A stretch of DNA of 37,250 nucleotides from an uncultured Clostridia bacterium (GCA_947625615.1 CANQPB010000022.1:1-37250); one strand, 5' to 3'; shown: positions 1 through 8,692, numbered from the stretch's first letter. A program made the numbers and translations. The notes: a model not told the origin generated them from the letters alone.

Positions 1-30
1 TTAGTCTATTTTACAAAACGTACTGCTTTG

Positions 31-1350
31 TCAGCCCTTCTGTTCTCCCTTCGGCTCGCCAATGTGGAAGATTTTCTTTACGGGGTTGTTCGGGGTTCTC
101 GCGCTTGTCTTTCCCTCGGGGGTGATCTCTCCCGCGGCGATAAGCGAGCGCTTTGTCAGCGCCGGGCCGACGAGCTCATAAATAAGCACCGAGAACAGAA
201 CGACGTTTCTCACAACGTGGCCGTCGCTGAGGCTTTGGGCCGTAAGCGCCATTCCGAGAGCCACGCCCGCCTGCGGCAGCAGCGTGATGCCGAGATGTTT
301 CTGAATAAGTTTCGAGCATTTTGTGGCCGCGCAGCTGAGGTAAGCGCCGAAATATTTTCCCAGCGAGCGCGCCGCTATGTAAACCGCGCCGATTAGCAGA
401 ACAAGCGGGTTTGCAAGGATTTCAAGGTCGAGCTCGGCGCCCGAGAGCACAAAGAAGAGAACGAACAGCGGCGCCGTCCAGCCGTCTATTCTGCCCATAA
501 GCTCCTCCGAAAAGTCGCAGACGTTGCAGAAAAGCGTACCGCACATCATGCAGACCAAAAGCAGGCTGAATCCGAAGTGTATGCCGCCTATCTCGAATTC
601 GAGCATGGAAAGGCCGATAGTCAGGAACACAAAGGCTATCGAGATCGAAAGCCTCTTCGAGCGGGAATGGAAGAATTTTTCTATTCCGAAGAGGGCGAGC
701 CCCACCGCCGACCCCAAGACGACGGAAAGCACTATTTCAATTACCGGCTCCAAAATTATCGTGACAAGGCTTATCTCGCCGCTTTCCAGCACCTTTGCGA
801 TCCCGTAGGACGCGGAAAAGAGCATCAGCCCGACGGCGTCGTCTATCGCGACGACGAGCAGCAAAAGCTTCGTCATGGGGCCGTCGGCCTTATACTGCCT
901 TACGACCATCAGGGTGGCCGCGGGGGCGGTGGCGGCGGCTATCGCGCCGAGGGTTATCGCCGAGGAGATTGAGATCAGCCCGGGGTTGATAAAGTGAAGA
1001 ATAATCAGCGCGACGTCCACCGCGAAGGTGGTGAATACCGCCTGCATTATTCCTATGAATATCGCCTTCGAGCCCATCTGTTTTAGCTGCTCAAGCCTGA
1101 ATTCGTTCCCTATCGTGAACGCAATAAACCCGAGCGCCGCCTGGCTTATAAGATCGAGCGAGGCCACCTCGTCCAAGGTGCCGAAGCCTATGCCTATCCC
1201 CGAAAGCCCGAGGGCGCCTATGCAAAACGGCCCCAGCAAAAGCCCCGCGACGAGGTAGGCGGTCACGGCAGGCAGGTTCAAAAGCTTTGCGATGCGCGAC
1301 ATCATCAGCCCGCCGATCAAACATATCGAAATCTGAATCAGTATCAGCAT
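31..1350 (-). CDS. Cation:proton antiporter, CPA2 (Kef/NapA) family
   Basis: This is a polytopic inner-membrane protein of about 439 residues that probably exchanges Na+ or K+ for H+. It is hydrophobic almost throughout, with about 11-12 predicted membrane segments. It has the early CPA2-type stretch LLNLPAVTAYLVAGLLLGP and a mid-protein segment AAATAPAATLMVVRQY followed by VAIDDAVGLMLF, where the acidic pair is the usual ion-binding position of the family. No C-terminal TrkA-N (NAD-binding) domain is present, so it is the membrane domain only. An upstream in-frame start at 1401 is possible, but the ATG at 1350 has an AGAGGAAAA ribosome site just upstream and begins exactly at the first membrane helix. 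It has its own promoter. The substrate ion cannot be told from sequence. Confidence 0.85.
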   Translation of the reverse strand: MLILIQISICLIGGLMMSRIAKLLNLPAVTAYLVAGLLLGPFCIGALGLSGIGIGFGTLDEVASLDLISQAALGFIAFTIGNEFRLEQLKQMGSKAIFIGIMQAVFTTFAVDVALIILHFINPGLISISSAITLGAIAAATAPAATLMVVRQYKADGPMTKLLLLVVAIDDAVGLMLFSASYGIAKVLESGEISLVTIILEPVIEIVLSVVLGSAVGLALFGIEKFFHSRSKRLSISIAFVFLTIGLSMLEFEIGGIHFGFSLLLVCMMCGTLFCNVCDFSEELMGRIDGWTAPLFVLFFVLSGAELDLEILANPLVLLIGAVYIAARSLGKYFGAYLSCAATKCSKLIQKHLGITLLPQAGVALGMALTAQSLSDGHVVRNVVLFSVLIYELVGPALTKRSLIAAGEITPEGKTSARTPNNPVKKIFHIGEPKGEQKG

Positions 1351-1392
1351 GATTTTCCTCTTTTCTGCCCTGAGGCAAATTTTCCGTTTAAG

Positions 1393-1421
1393 ATTATACA
1401 CCCGCTCTTATGATTTTTCAA
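1393..1421 (-). promoter_or_regulatory. SigA-type promoter of the antiporter gene
   Basis: Read on the minus strand, TTGAAA (1421-1416) is followed after exactly 17 bp by TATAAT (1398-1393). The leader to the ATG at 1350 is about 40 nt. It lies back to back with the GH3 promoter. Confidence 0.7.
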
Positions 1422-1487
1422 GTAAAAATGCACAAATTTTTCGATATTTTTTTGTGAGCGTTCCCGCCGCCTGTTTTCCCTGCGGCA

Positions 1488-1516
1488 TTGACATTTTGTA
1501 ATTCGGCCGTTATACT
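1488..1516 (+). promoter_or_regulatory. SigA-type promoter of the GH3 gene
   Basis: A perfect TTGACA (1488-1493) is followed after 17 bp by TATACT (1511-1516), about 55 bp before the GH3 start codon. No clear operator palindrome is seen beside it. Confidence 0.75.
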
Positions 1517-1570
1517 ATCCTTGAGAAAAAGCCGGACATATCTGACATTCATTCAAAAAAGGAGGAAGCC

Positions 1571-4321
1571 ATGCGTTACCCGTTCCAAGACCCATCTTTA
1601 AGCCTTGAAGCCCGCGTCGACGATCTTGTCGGGCGGCTCACCCTTTCGGAAAAGTTAAATATGCTCTCCACCTATCAGCGCGGTGTGCCCCGCCTCGGGA
1701 TCGAGGACTGGCATATCGGCGGCGAGGTGGCAAGGGGCTATGTCTCCCGCGATCCCGAAGTCACGACGACGGTTTTGCCGCAGCCTATAGGCATGTCGGC
1801 GATGTTCGACCCCGAGCTTATAGAGAAGCTCGGCGAAATAGCCGGAATTGAGGCGAGGATACTTCATTCCAAAAACCCGAGGGCAAACCTGATGCTCTGG
1901 GGGCCCACCGTCGACGCCTGCCGCGATCCCCGCTGGGGCCGCAACGAGGAGAGCTACGGCGAGGATCCGTTTTTGACGGGCAGCATGAGCGCGGCATACA
2001 CCCGCGGCATGGCCGGCACCGATCCCCGCTATATGCGCACTATACCCACCCTCAAGCATTTCTTTGCCGACAACAACGAGGAAAACCGCGCCTCCTGCGA
2101 CGCCAACCTTGAGCCCCGCACGAAATACGAATACTACCACGAATTCTTCCGCCATGCTATTGAGGAGGGCGGCGCCCGCTCGATGATGGCGTCCTACAAT
2201 TCACTCTCCGGCGCGCCGGCGATAGTCAACCCCGAGATACAGTCGATAGTCAAGGACGAATGGGGCCTCGACTTCGTAGTCACCGACGGCGGCGATTTCA
2301 CCCAGAACGTCACCGCCCATCACTATTCCGAATCCCACGCCGAGACATTCGCCCTTGCGACAAAGGCCGGCACCGACATTATGACCGACGGCGCCGAAAC
2401 AGTCGCGATTGCCGCTCGCGAGGCCCTCGAACAGGGGCTCGTCACCGAGGAGGACATAAACCGCACCTTAAAGTGCAGCCTCAGGGCGAGATTCAAGCTC
2501 GGCGAATTCGACCCAAAGGGCAGCTGCCCCTATTCCGAAGTAGACCCTGCAAAGATGGACTGCCCCGAGCACAGAAGCATTAACCACCGCGCCGCTCTCG
2601 AGCAGATAGTTCTTCTGAAAAACGACGGTATTCTTCCGCTTGACAAAGGCACCAAGATAGCCCTGATAGGGGATCTGGGCGGCAGATACTGCATGGACTG
2701 GTATACCGGCTATTCGGCGTATCACATCACCCCGCTCGAGGGGCTTCGCTCGGAATTCGGCGGCGTCGCATATGACGACGGCCACGACCGCGTCGCCATT
2801 CGCTCCCTGAAAAACGGGAAGTTCCTCTCGGTCACTCCTGAGGGCACCCTCTGCGCCTGCGCCGATTCGCCCGACGAGCGCTCGACCTTTATAAAAGCCG
2901 ACTGGGGCGGCGAGGTGACCTATAAAGCCGTTTTCAGCAACAAATTTTTCACCACCGAGACCATGAAGGCGGATTCCGACACCGCCTACCGCTGGTTCAA
3001 TCAGGAGATATTAAGACCCCAGATTACCCCCGACGGCATAACCTATCTTACATACTTTAAAGACAGCGTTCTCGGAATATCGGAGGACGGAAGCGTTGTA
3101 AAGGCCCCGATAAGAACCCCGAGGCCGGAGACCCTATTTGAAGAGGTTGTAATCTCCGACGGCGCCGAGCGCGTGAAAAAGCTCTCGAAAGACGCCGACG
3201 CCGTGATAGTCTGCGCCGGAAACGACCCGATGATAATTGCCCGCGAATGCTACGACAGAACCGTCCTCGGCCTTCCGCCCCATCAGACCAAGCTTATTAA
3301 GGCGGCGAAGTCGGCGAACGAAAACACCCTCCTTGTGATGATCTCAAGCTACCCCTATGCCGTTTCGGAGGAGGAAGACCTTGTCCGCGCGGCCGTCTGG
3401 AGCTCACACGCGGGGCCGGAGCTCGGCTCGGCGCTGGCGGAAGCCCTCTCGGGGAAATACAACCCCGCCGGCAGGCTCCCGCAGACATGGTATGTCTCGG
3501 AGGACGAGCTGCCCGACATAAAGGACTACGACATCATCAAAAACAACGTGACCTACCTCTATTACCAAGGCAGGCCGATCCACCCGTTCGGCTACGGCTT
3601 AAGCTATTCGAAATTCGAATATTCCGGACTGACCTTAAAGCGCGTTAAAAACGGCACGGCCGTCTCCTTCGACGTAAAGAACGTCTCCGAGACGGACGGC
3701 GAAGAGGTGGCGCAGGTCTATTTCAAGGCCGTTAAGCCGAGCGTCAAGAGGCCGCTTAAGCAGCTCTGCGGATTCAGGCGCGTGTTCATTCCCGCCGGCA
3801 AGACCGCGCATATCGATATAACGGTAGACGATAAAAATCTCAGATTTTACGATGTCTCCCGCGAGAAATTCTGCGTAGAGACTGGCGAGTACGAGTTCTC
3901 CGCCGGGGCGTCGAGCGCCGACATAAGGCTTTGCGGCACCGTGAGGGTTGCGGGCGAAAAGGTTCCCCCGCGCGACCTCTCGAAGACCACCAAGGCGATA
4001 AACTACGACGATAAATCCGGGACGAGAATGAGATTTGCAAAGCATCTCAGCCGCCACTATATGCAAAACGGCACGCTTATCTATAAAAACGTGCGGCTTT
4101 CGGGCGAGAAGACCCTGCAGCTTCTTTACGCCACCTCCGGCAGGGGAGCGACGGTGAGAATGTGGTGCGACGGCGAGCAGATCTGCGAGCACAGGCTTGA
4201 GGGCACCGCCTGCCCGACCGAATTTCGGTATAAAGAGGTGCCGATAAAGCCCCGCCGCGGCCTTCATGACATCGCCATACAGATAGACGGCATAAGCCTT
4301 CTTGAATTTATTCTTGCATAG
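1571..4321 (+). CDS. Glycoside hydrolase family 3 (beta-glucosidase/xylosidase-like) with inserted beta-trefoil-like module
   Basis: This 916-residue enzyme should release terminal beta-linked sugars from oligosaccharides. It has no signal peptide, so it probably acts in the cytoplasm on imported sugars. The N-terminal barrel shows WGPTVDACRDPRWGRNEE (110-127), KHFFADNNEENR (162-173) and the nucleophile region VVTDGGD with Asp239; Gly follows where many relatives have Trp. The second alpha/beta domain begins near 345 (IVLLKNDGILPL). It is interrupted at about 403-522 by a module beginning VAIRSLKNGKFLSVTPEGTL that resembles fascin/ricin-type beta-trefoils. A fibronectin-III-like domain (about 655-740) and a carbohydrate-binding-like beta-sandwich (about 815-916) follow. 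An AAAGGAGGAA ribosome site fits the ATG. The sugar specificity is not determined. Confidence 0.9.
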   Translation: MRYPFQDPSLSLEARVDDLVGRLTLSEKLNMLSTYQRGVPRLGIEDWHIGGEVARGYVSRDPEVTTTVLPQPIGMSAMFDPELIEKLGEIAGIEARILHSKNPRANLMLWGPTVDACRDPRWGRNEESYGEDPFLTGSMSAAYTRGMAGTDPRYMRTIPTLKHFFADNNEENRASCDANLEPRTKYEYYHEFFRHAIEEGGARSMMASYNSLSGAPAIVNPEIQSIVKDEWGLDFVVTDGGDFTQNVTAHHYSESHAETFALATKAGTDIMTDGAETVAIAAREALEQGLVTEEDINRTLKCSLRARFKLGEFDPKGSCPYSEVDPAKMDCPEHRSINHRAALEQIVLLKNDGILPLDKGTKIALIGDLGGRYCMDWYTGYSAYHITPLEGLRSEFGGVAYDDGHDRVAIRSLKNGKFLSVTPEGTLCACADSPDERSTFIKADWGGEVTYKAVFSNKFFTTETMKADSDTAYRWFNQEILRPQITPDGITYLTYFKDSVLGISEDGSVVKAPIRTPRPETLFEEVVISDGAERVKKLSKDADAVIVCAGNDPMIIARECYDRTVLGLPPHQTKLIKAAKSANENTLLVMISSYPYAVSEEEDLVRAAVWSSHAGPELGSALAEALSGKYNPAGRLPQTWYVSEDELPDIKDYDIIKNNVTYLYYQGRPIHPFGYGLSYSKFEYSGLTLKRVKNGTAVSFDVKNVSETDGEEVAQVYFKAVKPSVKRPLKQLCGFRRVFIPAGKTAHIDITVDDKNLRFYDVSREKFCVETGEYEFSAGASSADIRLCGTVRVAGEKVPPRDLSKTTKAINYDDKSGTRMRFAKHLSRHYMQNGTLIYKNVRLSGEKTLQLLYATSGRGATVRMWCDGEQICEHRLEGTACPTEFRYKEVPIKPRRGLHDIAIQIDGISLLEFILA

Positions 4322-4340
4322 CTTACGCCGTGCGGCATAA

Positions 4341-4394
4341 ATGCCGGAAAAACGCATAAAAATATGCCGGGAAATTTATAAGGTTTTCCGGCAT
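4341..4394 (+). terminator. Terminator-like region with three copies of one arm, after the GH3 gene
   Basis: ATGCCGGAAAA (4341-4351) is perfectly complementary to TTTTCCGGCAT (4384-4394). A second left arm, ATGCCGGGAAA (4364-4374), can pair with the same right arm through one G-U pair and a 9-nt loop. A T-rich tract (GATTTTTATTG) follows. The short-loop hairpin is the likely terminator; the longer one is its competitor. Confidence 0.6.
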
Positions 4395-4402
4395 GATTTT
4401 TA

Positions 4403-4431
4403 TTGACAAAGCTGCGATATTGTGGCATAAT
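4403..4431 (+). promoter_or_regulatory. SigA-type promoter of the perR-like gene
   Basis: TTGACA (4403-4408), a 17-bp spacer and CATAAT (4426-4431) precede the gene by about 50 bp. The rubrerythrin gene downstream has no equally good promoter, so it may be read from here. Confidence 0.7.
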
Positions 4432-4483
4432 AGTATAAAATCCTAATAGCTTTAATGCGGCCTCTATTCGGGGAGGGACGGAT

Positions 4484-4891
4484 ATGCAATCGCGCAACAC
4501 ACAGACGCGGAACACAAGGCAGCGCGCCCTGATTTTAAGGGCGGTGCGTTCAAGGAGCGATCACCCCTGCGCCGACGACATTTACGGCGACGTCAAAAAG
4601 GCGGATCCGAGGGTGAGCCGCGCGACGGTATACCGCAATCTCGGCGTTCTGTGCGACCGCGGGGAGATAGCCCGCGTAAAGGTTCCGTCGGCGGACAGGT
4701 TCGATCTTCGGTGCGACAGGCATTACCATTTTTACTGCGTTCGCTGCGGCGCGGTTTTCGACGCCCCGGTGGATTACATGAGCAGTATAGACCGCATGGC
4801 CGAGGAGGGCTCGGGCTTTAAGGTACTGCGCCACAGAACCGTCTTCGAGGGGCTCTGCTCCGATTGCCTGCTTAAAGAGGGCAAAAAATAA
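4484..4891 (+). CDS. perR: Fur-family peroxide-sensing regulator (PerR-like)
   Basis: This 135-residue DNA-binding repressor probably uses bound Fe or Mn to sense peroxide and controls oxidative-defence genes. The winged-helix part includes SRATVYRNLGVL (45-56). The metal site is of PerR type: Asp74, His80, His82 and Asp93, plus His27 near the N-terminus. Relative to Bacillus PerR, the spacing of Asp85, His91, His93 and Asp104 is kept exactly, and Asp rather than Glu at the first position separates PerR from Fur. The structural zinc pairs C85xxC88 and C125xxC128 are present. A GGGAGGGA ribosome site precedes the ATG. Rubrerythrin lies 78 bp downstream, a classic PerR target. The name is inferred from the site residues; Fur or Zur roles are less likely. 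Confidence 0.85.
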   Translation: MQSRNTQTRNTRQRALILRAVRSRSDHPCADDIYGDVKKADPRVSRATVYRNLGVLCDRGEIARVKVPSADRFDLRCDRHYHFYCVRCGAVFDAPVDYMSSIDRMAEEGSGFKVLRHRTVFEGLCSDCLLKEGKK

Positions 4892-4905
4892 AGGGCTTAT
4901 TTCCG

Positions 4906-4921
4906 CTGCCGCTTGCGGCAG
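4906..4921 (+). other. Small perfect hairpin between the perR-like gene and rubrerythrin
   Basis: CTGCCGC (4906-4912) and GCGGCAG (4915-4921) are perfectly complementary, with only TT between them. No T-run follows, so it is not a good terminator; it may be a processing or stability element in a shared transcript. Confidence 0.35.
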
Positions 4922-4969
4922 GGGCGATAATAGACATTAAATTCCATCAAGTTCAGGGAGGATATCAAA

Positions 4970-5506
4970 ATGAGCAAGTATGCAGGAACAAAAACCGAAA
5001 AGAATCTTCAGGCAGCGTTTGCCGGCGAATCTCAGGCCAGAAACAAGTACACCTATTTTGCCTCGGTAGCCAAGAAAGAGGGCTACGAGCAGATCGCTGA
5101 AATTTTCCTCAAGACCGCCGACAACGAGAAGGAGCACGCAAAGCTCTGGCTCAAGGAGCTGGAGGGGATAGGCACCACCGCCGAGAATCTCTCCGCTGCC
5201 GCCGACGGCGAGAATTTTGAGTGGACTGACATGTACGAGACCTTCGCCAAGGAGGCCGAGGAGGAGGGCTTCACCGCTCTCGCCTACAGATTCCGCGCCG
5301 TAGCCGCCATTGAGAAGACCCACGAGGAGAGATACCGCGCGCTTCTTAAAAATGTCGAGACCGCCAAGGTATTCGAAAAGAGCGAGGTAAAGGTGTGGGA
5401 ATGCCGCAACTGCGGACATATCGTAGTCGGCACCGCCGCCCCCAAGGTATGCCCCGTCTGCGCCCACCCGCAGAGCTTCTTCGAAGTCAGATCAGAAAAC
5501 TACTGA
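4970..5506 (+). CDS. rbr: Rubrerythrin
   Basis: This 178-residue cytoplasmic non-haem iron protein reduces hydrogen peroxide to water with electrons from rubredoxin or ferredoxin. The N-terminal ferritin-like four-helix part carries the diiron ligands: Glu20 ([11 protein letters not shown]), Glu53 and His56 in DNEKEHAK, Glu97-region (EAEEEGF) and Glu115/His118 in IEKTHEERY. The C-terminal rubredoxin domain has C145xxC148 and C161xxC164. Length and domain order are normal for the family. The ribosome site is GGGAGGA. It lies directly downstream of the PerR-like gene and is followed by a strong terminator, so the pair forms a small peroxide-defence unit. Confidence 0.96.
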   Translation: MSKYAGTKTEKNLQAAFAGESQARNKYTYFASVAKKEGYEQIAEIFLKTADNEKEHAKLWLKELEGIGTTAENLSAAADGENFEWTDMYETFAKEAEEEGFTALAYRFRAVAAIEKTHEERYRALLKNVETAKVFEKSEVKVWECRNCGHIVVGTAAPKVCPVCAHPQSFFEVRSENY

Positions 5507-5532
5507 TAAACTTTTTCATTACTTCCTTTTCA

Positions 5533-5566
5533 CCGCCGGCGCGCCCTTTTTCGGACGCGCCGGCGG
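5533..5566 (+). terminator. Rho-independent terminator after rubrerythrin
   Basis: Arms CCGCCGGCGCG (5533-5543) and CGCGCCGGCGG (5556-5566) match perfectly over 11 bp around a 12-nt loop, followed by CATTTTGT. It separates rubrerythrin from the convergent gene ending at 5574. Confidence 0.8.
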
Positions 5567-5573
5567 CATTTTG

Positions 5574-6047
5574 TCACCGGTAAAATTCGGGGAAATATCT
5601 GTATCTCTCATATTCCACCGCCATGGCCCTTGCAAGGAATTTTACGCATTCGGGCGGCGACGAGGCGTCCGGCATTTTTGCTCCCGCCGGCCGGAAGAAC
5701 TGCTCGGCGGTGCGCTCGGGGTCGCAGCAGCTCCAGAGATATTCCACCGAATATTCAAGCGCGAATTTTAAATTGACGGGATCTACCCCGTTTAAGCGGG
5801 AGACCGTTCTGATAAGGCTGCCGTAATCAAGCTCAAGCAGGCCGTCGTCCTCAAGAATTCGGTAAAGGGCGCCGCGCAGCAAAACCGCGTGCCCGAAGAC
5901 ATGCCCCGCGCGAAAGTCGGAGAGAAGCTTTAAAAACGCCAGATTTTCGGGCGAAAATTCCCGGAACTGCGGATAGAGCTCGACGGGCAGAAACCGCTTT
6001 AACACCATGTCGGTGAGAAGACGGTGAAACTTTTCCTCTTCGGTCAT
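5574..6047 (-). CDS. Small protein resembling the Spo0A C-terminal domain
   Basis: This 157-residue soluble protein is not firmly recognised. Its C-terminal half (AGHVFGHAVLLRGALYRIL, then YGSLIRTVSRLNGVDPVNLKFALEYSVEYLWS) follows the pattern of the DNA-binding effector domain of Spo0A (locator helix, YP-x-IA-like turn, then a VERAIRHAIE-like helix ending in W). If so, it would be a stand-alone HTH protein related to sporulation control, without a receiver domain. The longer reading frame to 6167 is rejected because the ATG at 6047 has a GGAGGGAG site nine bases upstream. It is convergent with rubrerythrin. The similarity is from memory of the motif and is moderate; it may be only a helical protein. 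Confidence 0.5.
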   Translation of the reverse strand: MTEEEKFHRLLTDMVLKRFLPVELYPQFREFSPENLAFLKLLSDFRAGHVFGHAVLLRGALYRILEDDGLLELDYGSLIRTVSRLNGVDPVNLKFALEYSVEYLWSCCDPERTAEQFFRPAGAKMPDASSPPECVKFLARAMAVEYERYRYFPEFYR

Positions 6048-6237
6048 GTGCGATGCTCCCTCCTTTTTCCTTTTTATGTAAGTTTTGCATATCGGCCGGA
6101 AAATGTCCATTGGCGCAGTATACGAAATTTTCGCCGCATTTTTGTGGCTTCTGCTGCATTCGGGCATGCGCGGGCTTTTACAACCTGTTTTTAAGGCATA
6201 TGATTAAGGACTTTCGGCGGAAGATATCCGATTTTGC

Positions 6238-6266
6238 TTGCAAAATTTTACCGACTATGTTAAAAT
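6238..6266 (+). promoter_or_regulatory. SigA-type promoter of the GH98 gene
   Basis: TTGCAA (6238-6243), a 17-bp spacer and TAAAAT (6261-6266) lie about 30 bp before the GH98 start. The rest of 6048-6237 is an AT-rich intergenic stretch in which no gene was seen. Confidence 0.6.
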
Positions 6267-6297
6267 ATTTTCAAATCCCCCAAGGAGGTAAATTTAC

Positions 6298-8586
6298 ATG
6301 GACATTATCAAAAGGATAACCGCGGCGGTTCTGCTTGCGGCGGTCGTGATCTCGGTGCTTCTAAGCGGCTGCTCCGGCGGCGCCGACGTAAACACCGACA
6401 GACCCCTCGGCACCGAGACTTTTGTCGCCACCGAGGAACACCCGTTTCGGCGCGAGGTATCTCCCGAGCAGCCTATGTGGATAGTCCACATAGATTCCTG
6501 GGTGAACGCCGATCCCGAAAAGCTGATCGACGCCATACCTGAGGACATTCGCCCCTACGTCGTCTTCAACATCTCTATGTCGATAAGCTGGAACGAGGAC
6601 GAGCAGCGCTTCACCCTCGTTGAATACGGCTACGAGCTCGCAAAATCCTGGCTCCGCGCCTGCGCCGAAAAAGGCGTCTGGACGATGATTCAGCCGGCGA
6701 GCGGCGGCCCCTGCCATTTCCCCGACTACGACCCCGCCGAGATAGACTACGACGACACCCTATTCGGCGAATTCTTCCGCGAATACCCCAATTTCCTGGG
6801 CTTCAACTATGCCGAGCAGTTCTGGGGCTTTGACAACTACGTCAAGGGCTTCCCCGTCACCGCCGAGCAGCGCTATATCCACTTCACCGGCCTTTTGGAG
6901 CTCTGCCACAAATACGGCGGCTACCTTGTAGACAGCTGGTGCGGCAACCAGTGGGGGCAGTCTATAAACCCGCTCGCGATGATAAAGCGTATCCCCGAAT
7001 TCGAGGAGGCCGCCCGCCTTTACAGCGACAACTTCATTCTGCTTGAAAAATATACCCAGACCGGCTACCAGAGCGACATGGAGAGCCTTGTTTTGGGCAC
7101 CTATCTTTCCGGCTACTGCGGAAACTTCGGTATCCGCTACGACGACTCCGGCTGGACTGACGAGAGCGGCGAGGGCACCGGCGGCTATGTTTTGGCTACC
7201 GGCCTGACCATAAACTTCGAGAGATTTGCCTTAAACGGCATGACCGTCATCGACGGCCCCGAGCTCACCTGGGTGGACGACATCTTAGAGGACGAGCCGG
7301 AGGTTGACAAGAAGGGCTACACCATAAGAAAATGGGCGCCCACCGACCAGTTCACCAACGTAATGGTGGATATGTTCCGCAAGGTCGTCAACGGCGATTT
7401 CAGAATACCCACCCGCGAGGAGGTAATCGCCCGCACGAAGCTTATCCTCGTCAACGACGTCGAAACGGGCAACGACGACAGCAAATACTGCACCCCGAAG
7501 GACTTCTTCGAGGGCGTCTACAAGATGGAGAACGACGGCTATTTGCAGGACAACCACTCGTTCTACAAATCCTCGGGGCGCTACCCCACGCTGCCCACCA
7601 CCGCCGGCTTTGCCGATCCGAAATATGAGCAGCTGTTTGAAAAGGTAATCTATAAGTCGGAGTATAAAGATCTCTGGCCGACGGTAGAGGACAAGGTGGC
7701 CGATCTTGAGGAGATGTTCCCCGAGCAGTATACCGGCGACGCCTACGCGGGCAGATTCGAAAACACATGGGTCACCTACAACCCCTATAAGAGAAGCCAG
7801 ACCGCCAGCTCGACGATAGACCTTAAATACAACACCGCCGAGAGCATAGGCGTTTCATATCCCCGCTACTCGACAGGGCTTATCCGCGAATATTCCGATC
7901 ACATAGATATCTACCTCAATAACTTCAACGAGGATTCGCCTATCCAGAAAAACGACGACGTCATAACCGTTGCCGGCGCCTCCGAGCAGCCGACCTATGA
8001 ACTCACCGACAGGGGAATAGGCACCATTAAGCCCACCGTCACCGAGGAATGGGCGAACGGCGTATACACCCTCGTCGTAAGCCACAACGGCCCCGTCGAG
8101 ATTACGGTAAACTGCTCCGGCACCGCGACAGGCAAACTCACCGACTACACCGACGCCACCTTAACCCCGCCCGACTACCCGCCGATTTATGTCGGTCAGC
8201 TTCAGCACGAGGGTGAGCTCTTCGACACCTTAAACGTCGAGCAGACCGTTAAAAACGGCGCCGGCGCGAATGTGCGCAACTACCTCGGCCAGGGATATCT
8301 CATCATGGGCATGACAAAGGACACGAGCGCCCGCGATTCGGTCATGATATATCAGCCCGGGGAATATAAGCTCTCGCTCAGATACCGCGCGGGCGGCGGA
8401 AACGCGGTTATTTACGTCAACGGAAAGAAGGCAGGCACCGTTGAGCTTAACGACACCGACGGCGAATGGGATATTTCCGAGCTTGAGGTTAAGCTCAAGA
8501 AGGGCGAAAACACCGTCGAGATAAAAATAGCCGAGGATCTGCCCTCGAAGCTTTACGTCGACTGCTTCACCCTCGACCTCATTTAA
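6298..8586 (+). CDS. Lipoprotein glycoside hydrolase, family GH98
   Basis: This is a 762-residue extracytoplasmic endo-glycosidase. Members of GH98 include endo-beta-1,4-galactosidases that free blood-group A/B trisaccharides, and xylanases. The N-terminus is a lipoprotein signal with lipobox LLSGC, so Cys25 should be lipid-modified and the protein tethered outside the membrane. The GH98 catalytic region starts at about 60 (MWIVHIDSWVNADPEKLIDAIPEDIRP) and includes FNYAEQFWG, with Glu173 a candidate catalytic acid. A GH98 C-terminal region starts near 490 (TYNPYKRSQTASS). A beta-sandwich resembling CBM6/35 (about 665-762, with YRAGGGNAVIYVNGKK) closes the protein. The ribosome site is CAAGGAGG. 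Galactosidase or xylanase activity cannot be chosen from sequence alone. Confidence 0.8.
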   Translation: MDIIKRITAAVLLAAVVISVLLSGCSGGADVNTDRPLGTETFVATEEHPFRREVSPEQPMWIVHIDSWVNADPEKLIDAIPEDIRPYVVFNISMSISWNEDEQRFTLVEYGYELAKSWLRACAEKGVWTMIQPASGGPCHFPDYDPAEIDYDDTLFGEFFREYPNFLGFNYAEQFWGFDNYVKGFPVTAEQRYIHFTGLLELCHKYGGYLVDSWCGNQWGQSINPLAMIKRIPEFEEAARLYSDNFILLEKYTQTGYQSDMESLVLGTYLSGYCGNFGIRYDDSGWTDESGEGTGGYVLATGLTINFERFALNGMTVIDGPELTWVDDILEDEPEVDKKGYTIRKWAPTDQFTNVMVDMFRKVVNGDFRIPTREEVIARTKLILVNDVETGNDDSKYCTPKDFFEGVYKMENDGYLQDNHSFYKSSGRYPTLPTTAGFADPKYEQLFEKVIYKSEYKDLWPTVEDKVADLEEMFPEQYTGDAYAGRFENTWVTYNPYKRSQTASSTIDLKYNTAESIGVSYPRYSTGLIREYSDHIDIYLNNFNEDSPIQKNDDVITVAGASEQPTYELTDRGIGTIKPTVTEEWANGVYTLVVSHNGPVEITVNCSGTATGKLTDYTDATLTPPDYPPIYVGQLQHEGELFDTLNVEQTVKNGAGANVRNYLGQGYLIMGMTKDTSARDSVMIYQPGEYKLSLRYRAGGGNAVIYVNGKKAGTVELNDTDGEWDISELEVKLKKGENTVEIKIAEDLPSKLYVDCFTLDLI

Positions 8587-8663
8587 CTTCCCTCGCGCAA
8601 GCTATATTGCACGAAAAGAGTCGGCAGCAAAAATTCAAAGCTAAAATTTGGCGCTTTCGTCTA

Positions 8664-8692
8664 TGGACTTGCAAATAATAACAAAGTATAAT
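8664..8692 (+). promoter_or_regulatory. Probable promoter of the Ala-rich surface protein
   Basis: TATAAT (8687-8692) is preceded at a 17-bp distance by TGGACT (8664-8669), a 4/6 match to the -35 consensus. The surrounding stretch is AT-rich, unlike the flanking genes. Confidence 0.5.

Noticed and set aside
4922-4942. PerR box upstream of rubrerythrin
   Set aside because: GATAATAGACATTAAAT shows only partial symmetry and a poor match to the PerR consensus; it was left out as an operator.
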